A DNA stretch of 64,000 bases from assembly GCA_005881885.1 (NCBI GenBank), contig VBDX01000131.1, forward strand, positions 31,352 to 95,351, written 5' to 3'. The translations under genes and the position numbers were made by a program. Every line of letters starts with the position of its first letter. Position 1 is the stretch's first letter. Positions 1-8,453 of this stretch are shown here, piece by piece. This DNA is from Chloroflexota bacterium. GTDB taxonomy: Bacteria > Chloroflexota > Limnocylindria > P2-11E. Under the pieces are notes generated by a model that was not told where the DNA came from, searched no databases, and saw only the letters and a program-made list of their open reading frames with translations.

Positions 1-2
1 CC

Positions 3-335
3 GCGATCGGCGCCTACATCGTCAGCCCCTTCGCCGGTCGTCTCGACGACATCAACGAGGACGGGATGCGGGTCGTGGCGGACATCGTGTCCGCGTACCG
101 TCAACAGGAGATCAAGACGAAGGTGCTCGCCGCGTCCATCCGTAACCCGACGCACGTCACGCAGGCGGCGCTAGCCGGCGCCGATATCGCGACCATGCCC
201 TTCGCCGTCCTGAAGCAGCTCTTCGAACACCCGCTCACCGCGGCCGGCCAGAAGCGCTTTCTCGAAGATTATCGGAAGACCCAGGAAGCGAGGCCGGTGC
301 AGGCTCAAGGGCGAGAGGCCACAGCGAAGCGCTAG
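3..335 (+). CDS. tal: Transaldolase (C-terminal part, 5' end outside window)
   Basis: Open frame from window start: AIGAYIVSPFAGRLDDIN...KVLAASIRNPTHVTQAALAGADIATMPFAVLKQLFEHPLT, typical transaldolase/TalC C-terminus. Confidence 0.9.
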   Translation, partial: AIGAYIVSPFAGRLDDINEDGMRVVADIVSAYRQQEIKTKVLAASIRNPTHVTQAALAGADIATMPFAVLKQLFEHPLTAAGQKRFLEDYRKTQEARPVQAQGREATAKR

Positions 336-341
336 CCCCGC

Positions 342-1412
342 TCAGCGGCGCGGGGGCTCCACGAGGAGCATGTCCCGCAGGTCGGCGTTCGCGATCCCGC
401 AGAGATCGAGCACGCAGAGCGTGAGTGCGGCCACGTCCGATTCCGCTCGTCCCGTCTTGATCACCTGATCGGTCGCGTAGATCGCCTCGTACGCGCGGAG
501 GATGTCGGCGCGCGTGACACGCCGCGCGTAGGCCGTAGCCCGCGCGATGGCGAACGGTGTCGAACGGATCGCCTTCGCCATGCGCTCCGCGTCGGCGTTC
601 GTCCGCATCGCCGACGCGAAGAGCAGCACCCGAAACTGCCAGAGCAGCAGCGCGAGGATCTGCTGCACCGCGTTCCCGTCCGCTAGGAGCCGCTCGAGTG
701 TGCCGATCGCGGTCTTGGCATCCTTCCGCACGACCGCCTGCGTCAGCTCGAACACGTCGGCTTCGATCGCGCCGCTCACGAGCGTTCGTACGTCCGCCGC
801 CGTCACGGCCGCGCCCGCCGTGTACGCGGCGAGCTTGCCCAGCTCCTGCTCGACGCGCTCGGCATCCGGACCTACCGCCGACGCAAGCGCGGGCATGGCG
901 TCCGCCGCGAGCGTGATCCCGTGAAGCTTGGCCCGCGCCGAGATCCAGGGCTGGACGTCGCCCGGCGCGAGGCGTTCGAACCGCTCGACCACGCCACCGG
1001 CTGCCTCGACCGCGTCGATGAGCGTCGCCGGCGGAGCGGCCTTCGTCCGGGGCGCGCGACGCGCTCGGCTCGATGTAAGACGTTCGACCGCCACGAGTAC
1101 GAGGGCCGCCTCAGGCGGGAACGAGGCGATGACATCGAGGTCCCGAAGCGCCTCAGCGTGTTCGACGACGACCACCCGGCGTTCATCGATCGCATCGAAG
1201 AGCCCTTGCGCCTGCCCTGAGAGCGTGATCGCCGCGCCAGCGTCGGTCCGCGCGTCATGACGCGACACGCCGAGCAGCGTTCCGATCCGCGGCTCGAGGA
1301 GCACCGCGAGATTCGTTGGTGCTGTCGACCGACCGGCCAGCAGCGCTCCCACGAGCTCACCCAGGCGGAGGCGCATGCGGAAGGAATCCTCCCCGTGGAG
1401 GAGAAAGACCAT
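342..1412 (-). CDS. holA: DNA polymerase III delta subunit
   Basis: MVFLLHGEDSFRMRLRLGELV... HolA-like; ATG at 1412 chosen over the longer ORF. Confidence 0.8.
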   Translation of the reverse strand: MVFLLHGEDSFRMRLRLGELVGALLAGRSTAPTNLAVLLEPRIGTLLGVSRHDARTDAGAAITLSGQAQGLFDAIDERRVVVVEHAEALRDLDVIASFPPEAALVLVAVERLTSSRARRAPRTKAAPPATLIDAVEAAGGVVERFERLAPGDVQPWISARAKLHGITLAADAMPALASAVGPDAERVEQELGKLAAYTAGAAVTAADVRTLVSGAIEADVFELTQAVVRKDAKTAIGTLERLLADGNAVQQILALLLWQFRVLLFASAMRTNADAERMAKAIRSTPFAIARATAYARRVTRADILRAYEAIYATDQVIKTGRAESDVAALTLCVLDLCGIANADLRDMLLVEPPRR

Positions 1413-3447
1413 TCGCGTGGGTGCGAGCGAAGAGCTGGCTGCCACCTTGATCGAGCTCCACCGTGCCGTCGCGGTCGGTGCGATATGTCGTGACCCTGCC
1501 GAGCGCCGCGAGCGTCTCGGGAGTGGGATGACCATACCGGTTCTGCGCGCCGACGGAGATGACCGCCGCCGATGGTCGCACCGCTTCGACGAGGGCCACC
1601 GCGTGCGGCGTCGCGGCGCCGTGATGGGGCGGCACGTAGACGCGCGTCACGAGCGATTCCTTCGAGAGCAAGAGATCTGCCTGCGCCTGCTCCGTCGCGT
1701 CGCCCATGAAGAGCATGGAGAACGCTCCCAGCTCGAGCCGGAGCACGAGCGACGGGACGTCGACGCGGGGATCGCCATCGGGCGCAAGCACTAGGAGCGT
1801 CGCGTCGCCGATCCGCATCCGCATGCCGGCGGACACAGCATGCCGTGGCACGCGCGCGCGTGCGATCCGCTCGCTCCAGGCAGTGGCCACCGGGCCCGGA
1901 TTGAGTCCGACCGGCTCGATCGCGAGACCGACCTCGTAGCGTTCGAGCACGCCGATGAGCCCATTCGCGTGGTCCGCATGAGCGTGCGTCAGCGCGACGA
2001 CGTCGATCCGACGAGTCCACGGCGGGAGACTGGCGCCGAGCTCCGCCAGGAGTCGCGCTGGGTCCGGTCCCCCATCGACGAGCATTGTTCTGCCGCTCAC
2101 CTCGATGAGGAACGCGTCGCCCTGGCCAACGTCGAGGGCCCGTACGCGAACGCCGCTCGCCGATGGCCAGAGCTGCGTCGCCGCGACGACGACGAGGGCG
2201 ATCGCCACGAGCGCTCCGCCCGCCCACCGCGCGCGCCGACCGAACGTCGGTCGTAAGAGGCGCGGGATGCGGAAGAGTGCGATGGCGCGCAACCCGGCCG
2301 CACGCAGCGACGCGCTCCCGAGACCTGGCCCGAAGCGAAGCGCGGCGGCTACCAGGCCGGCGTACAGCACGCCGGCGAGCGGACCCTCAGGGACCGCGAG
2401 CGAGGCCATGGGAAGAGACGCCGTCGACTCGACGACCACGCGGAGCAAGAGGGCGAGCGCATAGGTGATGAGCGCGGGGACACGCGCCAGGTCGACCGAC
2501 AAAACGCCGATCGCCGCGCTGGCCGCGCCGGAGATCATCAATGGGGCGAAGAGCGGTACGGCGGCGAGATTGGCGAGCGGCGAGACAAGCGAGACGCGAC
2601 CGAAGACCGCGGCGATGATCGGCAGGGTCGGGAGCGTCGCGGCCATGGTCGTCGCGAGCCCCTCGCGGATCGCCGATGGCAGGAACGCGAGGCGCTGCGA
2701 TAGTGGGTCGCCGAGGAAGAGCAGACCTCCGGTGGCGGCGGCCGAGAGCAGAAAGCCGACGTCGGTGATCGTCGCGGGATCGGCGGCGACCATCGCCGCG
2801 ATCGCGAGTGCAAGCCCGTTGACCGTCGCTCCGCGGCGGCCGAACGCCAGTCCGCATGCGGCGACCGCCGCCATGAGCGCCGCCCTGATCACGCTCGGCG
2901 CCAGACCGACGAGGACGCTGTAGGCGATCACGCATCCGAGCGTCGCCGCAGCCGTAACCAGCGGAGGCACTCGACCTCGCATCACGATCGCGACGCCGGT
3001 CGCAACGAGCGTCATATTGAAGCCGGAGATCGCGAGCAAGTGCGTGGTCCCGCTTCGGGCGAAGGCCGCCGCGAGATCGGCATCGACACTCGCCCGCTCG
3101 CCGAGGACGATGCCCCGCACGATCCCGCCTTCAGGCTCCGGGATGAGCCGGCGGAGCGGCTCGGCGAGCGCGTCACGCACCGCGTCGAGCGGTCCCGCGT
3201 GCCGGAGATCAAAGCCCGGAACTGGCCCGATGACGGCGGCGACGCCGGCGAGCGAGGCAAAGAGCGCTGCGGCCGACCAGCAGAGGCGCCGCTCGCGATC
3301 GACGCTCGCGAGCGCGAGCCACGCGCAAGCCATCGTGAGTCCGAGCGCGAGCGCGAGGCCACAGAACGGCGCGATCCGACTGGTGAAGGCGACGGCGACC
3401 GCGCAGACCGCGGCAGCCATGAGCGGCGCCCGAAGTATCTGCGTCAC
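1357..3447 (-). CDS. comEC: ComEC/Rec2 family competence protein (membrane competence domain plus metallo-beta-lactamase domain)
   Basis: GTTHLLAISGFNMTLVA, VRALDVGQGDAFLIE, LTHAHADHANGL motifs. Confidence 0.93.
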   Translation of the reverse strand: MTQILRAPLMAAAVCAVAVAFTSRIAPFCGLALALGLTMACAWLALASVDRERRLCWSAAALFASLAGVAAVIGPVPGFDLRHAGPLDAVRDALAEPLRRLIPEPEGGIVRGIVLGERASVDADLAAAFARSGTTHLLAISGFNMTLVATGVAIVMRGRVPPLVTAAATLGCVIAYSVLVGLAPSVIRAALMAAVAACGLAFGRRGATVNGLALAIAAMVAADPATITDVGFLLSAAATGGLLFLGDPLSQRLAFLPSAIREGLATTMAATLPTLPIIAAVFGRVSLVSPLANLAAVPLFAPLMISGAASAAIGVLSVDLARVPALITYALALLLRVVVESTASLPMASLAVPEGPLAGVLYAGLVAAALRFGPGLGSASLRAAGLRAIALFRIPRLLRPTFGRRARWAGGALVAIALVVVAATQLWPSASGVRVRALDVGQGDAFLIEVSGRTMLVDGGPDPARLLAELGASLPPWTRRIDVVALTHAHADHANGLIGVLERYEVGLAIEPVGLNPGPVATAWSERIARARVPRHAVSAGMRMRIGDATLLVLAPDGDPRVDVPSLVLRLELGAFSMLFMGDATEQAQADLLLSKESLVTRVYVPPHHGAATPHAVALVEAVRPSAAVISVGAQNRYGHPTPETLAALGRVTTYRTDRDGTVELDQGGSQLFARTHANGLSPPRGGFLPHAPPPG

Positions 3448-4019
3448 CCGATGGTGATGAGATCGCGGATATCGGCAAAAACACGGGCCGGCACGAGCCC
3501 GCGCGTCTGGAGCTCTTCCACCTTCGCGAAGGGATGCGCATTGCGCGAACGGACGATGCGCGCCGCGGTCGCCGGACCGATGCCGGGCAGACTCTCGAGC
3601 TCGCTCGCGGTGGCGCGGTTCAGGTCGAGCTTGAGCTGCGCCTCGCTGGTCGCGCTCCCGGGGGGCACCATCTCGCCCGGCTTGGGGACGTAGATCCGCT
3701 GTCCGTCGCGAATCGGAGCGGCCTTGTTGAGCGCGGCAAGGTCGGCCTCACCGGTCATCCCTCCCGCGGCGAGGAGGGCGTCGACGACCCGGGAGCCGCC
3801 GGGTAGGCGATAGACGCCAGGATGCGCGACCGCGCCCGAGACGTCGACGACAAGGTGGGGCTCGGGCGTCCGCACCGGCGCCGGCGTCTCTTCGACGATG
3901 GTGACCTGCTGCGGTCCGTCCGCGTGCGCGCGCGCGATGACAAGACCGGCCCCCGCAAGCACGAGGGTCGCGATACCGATGAAAAGTGGCCGGGGCATGC
4001 CCGGAAGCGTGAGCCGCAC
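3444..4019 (-). CDS. comEA: ComEA-like SLBB/helix-hairpin-helix DNA-binding protein
   Basis: SLBB region (VDVSGAVAHPGVYRLPGGSRVVDAL) and HhH (LNRATASELESLPGIGPATAARIV). Confidence 0.92.
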   Translation of the reverse strand: MRLTLPGMPRPLFIGIATLVLAGAGLVIARAHADGPQQVTIVEETPAPVRTPEPHLVVDVSGAVAHPGVYRLPGGSRVVDALLAAGGMTGEADLAALNKAAPIRDGQRIYVPKPGEMVPPGSATSEAQLKLDLNRATASELESLPGIGPATAARIVRSRNAHPFAKVEELQTRGLVPARVFADIRDLITIG

Positions 4020-4052
4020 GCGACGTCGTGGCTAGCCGACAAATGTGTCAGC

Positions 4053-4076
4053 GCTGTCGTCATTTTTGACGACAGC
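4053..4076. repeat. Perfect 10-bp inverted repeat with 4-nt spacer upstream of comEA operon
   Basis: GCTGTCGTCA-TTTT-TGACGACAGC. Confidence 0.8.
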
Positions 4077-4082
4077 CTGTCA

Positions 4083-4490
4083 TCAATTCGTGCGTCTGCC
4101 CTGTTGCTGCTGCTGCATTTGCACGATCGCGACCGGCAAACCGCCGATGGAGCTGCCGTCGACCTCGAGGTCGAACTTGTGGACGCCGTAGCTCGTGAAG
4201 CTCATGTTGTTGAGCTCGACGATCACGTTGACGTCCTGCCCGGCCACGGCGTGCACGGAGATCTCGGGCGGATTCGGCATCGCCTGCTGCCCGTCGGGTC
4301 GGAGCAGCCGCACGCGGACAGTGTGGGCGCCGACCTCGAGGCCAAGGATGGCGACGACGAACATTCGTGGATGCTGCGCCGGCAGCCCACTCACCGAGAT
4401 GTTGCGGAAGATCCCCATGAGGCTGACCTTTCCGTCCTGTCCGACGAGTGCGTGGTCGCAGAGCGCGGCGAGCCGGATCTCGGCCGTCAC
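4083..4490 (-). CDS. Conserved hypothetical (DUF6941-like)
   Basis: GTG start overlapping leuS stop; AALCDHALVGQDGKVSLMGIFRNI... Confidence 0.7.
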   Translation of the reverse strand: MTAEIRLAALCDHALVGQDGKVSLMGIFRNISVSGLPAQHPRMFVVAILGLEVGAHTVRVRLLRPDGQQAMPNPPEISVHAVAGQDVNVIVELNNMSFTSYGVHKFDLEVDGSSIGGLPVAIVQMQQQQQGRRTN

Positions 4491-6928
4491 GACCGCTGCT
4501 TCGTGACGATGTTCACCAGACGGTCCTGCACGACCACGACGCGGTCGACGATACGACCGTCGAGCGCCGCCTTCGCGCGGGGGCTCGCCAGGGCCATCTC
4601 TTGCGCCTGCGCCTGTGGCAGCCCGGCCGCGGCGGGAATGCGGTCGCGGACCTTGCCGTCGACCTGGACGACCAGGGTGATCTCCTTCACCGCGGCGAGC
4701 GCGGGATCGAACGCCGGCCAGGATTGCTGGTGTACCGAGCCCCTGCCGCCGCGTCGCTCCCAAAGCTCTTCGGCAAAGTGCGGGGCGAAGGGCGCCAGCA
4801 GGAGCACCAGCGTGTCGATCCCATATTCGCGGCTTGTGCCGCGGGCGCGCGAGAGCGTCGTCGAGAGCTCCATCATCGCCGCGATCGCGGTGTTGAAGTG
4901 GTAGCCCTCGAGGTCCGCGGTCACCTTCTGGATCGTCCGGTGGACCGCGCGGTCGACCGCCTCGTCGCGACCCCCACTCGCCTCATCCACCTTCTCGATC
5001 CCGAGGCTCCAGACGCGATTCAGGAAGCGATAGGTGCCTTCGATGCCGGCGGCGTCCCAGTCCGAACCATCCGTCCAGGGACCCATGAACATCAGGAACA
5101 ATCTCAGGCTGTCCGCACCGTACCGTGCGACGTACTCGTCCGGCGCCTGGACGTTGCCGCGGGACTTCGACATCTTGCGGCCGCCGAAGACGATGTTGCC
5201 CTGGTTCCGCAGGTGCTTGAAGGGCTCGCCGAACCAGAGGTAGCCCATGTCGCGTAGCGCCTTCGCCACGAACCGCGCGTAGAGCAGATGCAGGATCGCG
5301 TGCTCGATCCCGCCGGTGTAGCGCGCGACCGGCAGCCACTTGCGGCCTACCTCCGCGTTCATGAACAGGCGGTCGTATTTCGGATCGGGATAGCGATAGA
5401 CGTACCAGGACGAGTCCACGAAGGTGTCCATCGTGTCCGTCTCGCGACGCGCCGGCTTGCCGCAGCGCGGGCAGGTCGTGCGAACGAACGACTCGACCTT
5501 CGCCAGCGGGTTACCTCCCTCGACGGTGAACGGCGCATCCCGCGGCAGGACGACCGGTAGGTCCTTCTCGGGCACCGGAACGACGCCGCAGTCGTCGCAA
5601 TAGATGATCGGGATCGGCGTGCCCCAGTAGCGTTGGCGCGAGATGAGCCAGTCACGCAGGCGGTAGATCACCGACGGCCCGCCGATGCCGCGGCGTTTGG
5701 CCTCCTCGGCGACGGCTCGCCGGCCCGCTTCGGTCCGGGTGCCGTTGAAGGGGCCGCTGCGGACCATGACGCCCTCACCGACATACGGCGCGGACATACT
5801 CGGTTGCTCGGCCCCGTCCGGCGAGATCACCTCGCGGATCTCCAGGCGGTGGCGGTTGGCGAAGTCGAAGTCGCGCTCATCGTGCGCGGGAACGGCCATG
5901 ATCGCGCCGGTCCCATAGGTCGACAGCACGTAGTCGCCGACCCATATCGGTATGCGCTCTCCGGTGAACTCGTTCCGTGCGAACGCGCCGGTCTCGACGC
6001 CGGTCCTCTTCCGCTCGGTCGAGGTCCGCTCGATCTCCGCCATATTCCGGGCGCGAGTCACGTACGTGTCGACCGCAGCGCGGTGGTCCACAGTCGTGAT
6101 CTTCGCGACGAGCGGGTGCTCCGGCGCGAGCACCATGAAGGTCGCACCGTAGATCGTGTCCGGCCGCGTGGTGAAGAACTTGATGCGCTCGCCGGCGTGC
6201 CCGTCCACCGCGAACGAGATCTCGGCGCCCTCCGACCGGCCGATCCAGTTCGTCTGCATGACGCGGACGCGTTCGGGCCAGTCGATGCCGTCGTAGCGCA
6301 AGAGCTCGTCGGCGTAATCGGTGATGCGGAAGAACCACTGCTCGAGATCGCGCTTGACGACGGGCGTCTCGCACCGCTCGCAGCGCCCCGCGATCACCTG
6401 CTCGTTCGCGAGCACGGTCTGATCCTTCGGACACCAGTTGACCGGCGCGTTCGCGCGGTAGGCAAGCCCCTTCTCCAGGAACTTCAGGAAGATCCACTGG
6501 TTCCACCGGTAGTACTCGGGGTAGCAGGTGACGACCTCGCGGCGCCAGTCGATCGAAGCGCCCATCATGCGGAACTGATCCCGCATGTGGGCCATGTTCT
6601 TCTCGGTCCACGCCGCCGGATGCATCTTCCGTTTGATCGCCGCGTTCTCCGCCGGTAGCCCGAAAGCGTCGAAGCCCATCGGGAACAGCACGTTGTGCCC
6701 ACGCATGCGCAGGAAGCGGGCTGCGGCATCCGATGGCGCCATGGCGTACCAGTGCCCGACATGGAGCTCTCCCGACGGGTACGGGTACATCGTCACGAAA
6801 TAGAAGTTCGGCTTGTCGGAGACGTTCGGCGTCTCGTGGAGGCCGGACGAGCTCCAGCGCTTTTGCCATTTGGCCTCGACGGCCTGCGGCGAGTAGCGTT
6901 CGGTCTTCTTCTTTACTTCGCTCGTCAT
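4487..6928 (-). CDS. leuS: Leucyl-tRNA synthetase
   Basis: YPYPSGELHVGHW, WGTPIPIIYC, KMSKSRGN motifs; class I LeuRS. Confidence 0.98.
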   Translation of the reverse strand: MTSEVKKKTERYSPQAVEAKWQKRWSSSGLHETPNVSDKPNFYFVTMYPYPSGELHVGHWYAMAPSDAAARFLRMRGHNVLFPMGFDAFGLPAENAAIKRKMHPAAWTEKNMAHMRDQFRMMGASIDWRREVVTCYPEYYRWNQWIFLKFLEKGLAYRANAPVNWCPKDQTVLANEQVIAGRCERCETPVVKRDLEQWFFRITDYADELLRYDGIDWPERVRVMQTNWIGRSEGAEISFAVDGHAGERIKFFTTRPDTIYGATFMVLAPEHPLVAKITTVDHRAAVDTYVTRARNMAEIERTSTERKRTGVETGAFARNEFTGERIPIWVGDYVLSTYGTGAIMAVPAHDERDFDFANRHRLEIREVISPDGAEQPSMSAPYVGEGVMVRSGPFNGTRTEAGRRAVAEEAKRRGIGGPSVIYRLRDWLISRQRYWGTPIPIIYCDDCGVVPVPEKDLPVVLPRDAPFTVEGGNPLAKVESFVRTTCPRCGKPARRETDTMDTFVDSSWYVYRYPDPKYDRLFMNAEVGRKWLPVARYTGGIEHAILHLLYARFVAKALRDMGYLWFGEPFKHLRNQGNIVFGGRKMSKSRGNVQAPDEYVARYGADSLRLFLMFMGPWTDGSDWDAAGIEGTYRFLNRVWSLGIEKVDEASGGRDEAVDRAVHRTIQKVTADLEGYHFNTAIAAMMELSTTLSRARGTSREYGIDTLVLLLAPFAPHFAEELWERRGGRGSVHQQSWPAFDPALAAVKEITLVVQVDGKVRDRIPAAAGLPQAQAQEMALASPRAKAALDGRIVDRVVVVQDRLVNIVTKQRS

Positions 6929-6947
6929 GTCGACCTCCTTTCCAAAT

Positions 6948-6985
6948 GAAAAAGGTCTTTCGTCCTAAGAGGACGGAAAGACCTT
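6948..6985 (-). terminator. Intrinsic terminator of leuS T-box leader
   Basis: AAGGTCTTTCCGTCC-TCTTA-GGACGAAAGACCTTTTT. Confidence 0.93.
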
Positions 6986-7024
6986 CCGCGGTACCACCTC
7001 AGTTAAGAGCCGGGCCCTGCGGCC

Positions 7025-7099
7025 TGGTGGAGCTGGCGGGATTCGAACCCGCGACCCCCACACTGCCAGTGTGATGCGCTCCCACTGCGCCACAGCCCC
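7025..7099 (-). tRNA. tRNA-Ala (anticodon GGC), CCA encoded
   Basis: GGGGCTG TG GCGC AGTGGGA GCGC A TCACA CTGGCAG TGTGG GGGTC GCGGG TTCGAAT CCCGC CAGCTCC ACCA; G3-U70 present. Confidence 0.96.
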
Positions 7100-7292
7100 G
7101 ATCGCTCTTCGCTCGAGCACGCTTCTAACGGGCGTGACCCCGGCGAGGGCTAGCGGCTAGGCCGTTCGCTCCCGCGGCTCCCGGGCGAGTTCAGCGTTCC
7201 CGCGACACCGGCTCGCACCCGACGCCGGCTCTCTTCACTCGAGGGATACGCGTACTGCTCCCGTTCGTGGCCGTTCGTGAAAAGTATACGGA

Positions 7293-8453
7293 CTACGGCC
7301 CCTCGGGCTCGCGCCGCATCGAGACTGACTGCAGCACGCCCAGCGCGAAACAGATCGACACCAGCGAGCTGCCGCCGTGCGAGATGAACGGGAGCGGGAT
7401 GCCGGTCACCGGCATGAGCGAGATCGCCATCCCCACGTTCACCAGTATCTGGAAGACCAGCATGGTCGCAATGCCCCCGCCGATGAGCATCCCGAAGGGA
7501 TCGCGCGCCCGGAAGGCGACCCGGAGCGCTGCGAAGAGCAGGACGATGTAGAGAGCGAAGAGGATGATCGCGCCGGCGAATCCGAGATCCTCGGCGAGAC
7601 CCGCGAAGACAAAGTCAGACTCGGCGATCGGCAGATAGCCGAGTGGCGACTGCGTGCCGGCGGTGAGTCCCTTTCCCGTCGCGCCCCCCGAGCCGACCGC
7701 GATGAGGGACTGGATGATGTTCCAGCCCGCGCCCTGCGGATCGGAATACGGATCGAGGAACGCGGAGAGGCGGGCGCGCTGGTAGTCCTTGAGCAGGGCC
7801 CAGATGACCGGGAAGGACGCGGCGGCGATCGCCACGAGCCCAACGAGCTGCCACATCCGAGCGCCTGCGAGAAAGGCGATGCCGAAGAAGATCGCGATGA
7901 AAACGAGGCTCGTCCCGAGATCCGGCTGCCGGTAGACGAGGAACACCGCCGGCGCGAGCAGCGCGAGCCCAAAGAGCATGACGAGCGGTGAGCCGATCCG
8001 CGCGCGGCGATCGGCGAAATACTTCGCGAGGACCACGATCATCAGGATCTTCGCGACCTCGCTGAACTGGAACGTGAGCCCGGCGATGTTCACCGAACGC
8101 TGCGCTCCGAGACTCGCGGTGCCGAGCTGCAGAACGATCGCGAGCAGACCAAGCGTGACGAGGTACAGGACCGGCGCGAATGTCCCGAGCCACGCATAGT
8201 CGAACATCGCGACGGCGGTCATCACCGCCAGTCCGACCGCCGCCCAGATGGCGCCGCGGATCACGAACTGCATGGGATCGCCGGTGAAAGTCCGCGTCTC
8301 CGCGGTCGTCGAGTAGGTCATCACGAGGCCATAGGCGATGAGCAGCAGCGTGATGATCAGCAGGATCGGGTCGATCTCCGTCCAGCGCCGCGGCACCGGC
8401 CGGTCGTGAAGCGGGGTGGCCGGCCGGGCAAGCTCCATCGGACGGACGCTCAT
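7293..8453 (-). CDS. rodA: RodA/FtsW/SpoVE family peptidoglycan polymerase
   Basis: SEDS family TM protein adjacent to PBP2. Confidence 0.95.
   Translation of the reverse strand: MSVRPMELARPATPLHDRPVPRRWTEIDPILLIITLLLIAYGLVMTYSTTAETRTFTGDPMQFVIRGAIWAAVGLAVMTAVAMFDYAWLGTFAPVLYLVTLGLLAIVLQLGTASLGAQRSVNIAGLTFQFSEVAKILMIVVLAKYFADRRARIGSPLVMLFGLALLAPAVFLVYRQPDLGTSLVFIAIFFGIAFLAGARMWQLVGLVAIAAASFPVIWALLKDYQRARLSAFLDPYSDPQGAGWNIIQSLIAVGSGGATGKGLTAGTQSPLGYLPIAESDFVFAGLAEDLGFAGAIILFALYIVLLFAALRVAFRARDPFGMLIGGGIATMLVFQILVNVGMAISLMPVTGIPLPFISHGGSSLVSICFALGVLQSVSMRREPEGP

Larger units (their letters stand above)
6945..7276 (-). promoter_or_regulatory. T-box riboswitch leader of leuS (Leu CUC specifier)
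   Basis: Minus strand: AGTACGCGTATCCC...GAAGAGAGCCGG...GGTGCGAGCCGG...GGGAACGCTGAA-CTC (specifier 7187-7189); CCGTTA motif; T-box AACTGAGGTGGTACCGCGG (6986-7004) followed by CGTCCTC and a terminator. Confidence 0.93.

Noticed and set aside
872-2227. 451-aa ORF on the minus strand inside comEC/holA (and many other long Arg/Ser-rich ORFs)
   Set aside because: Shadow ORFs in high-GC DNA with low-complexity translations and no recognisable family.
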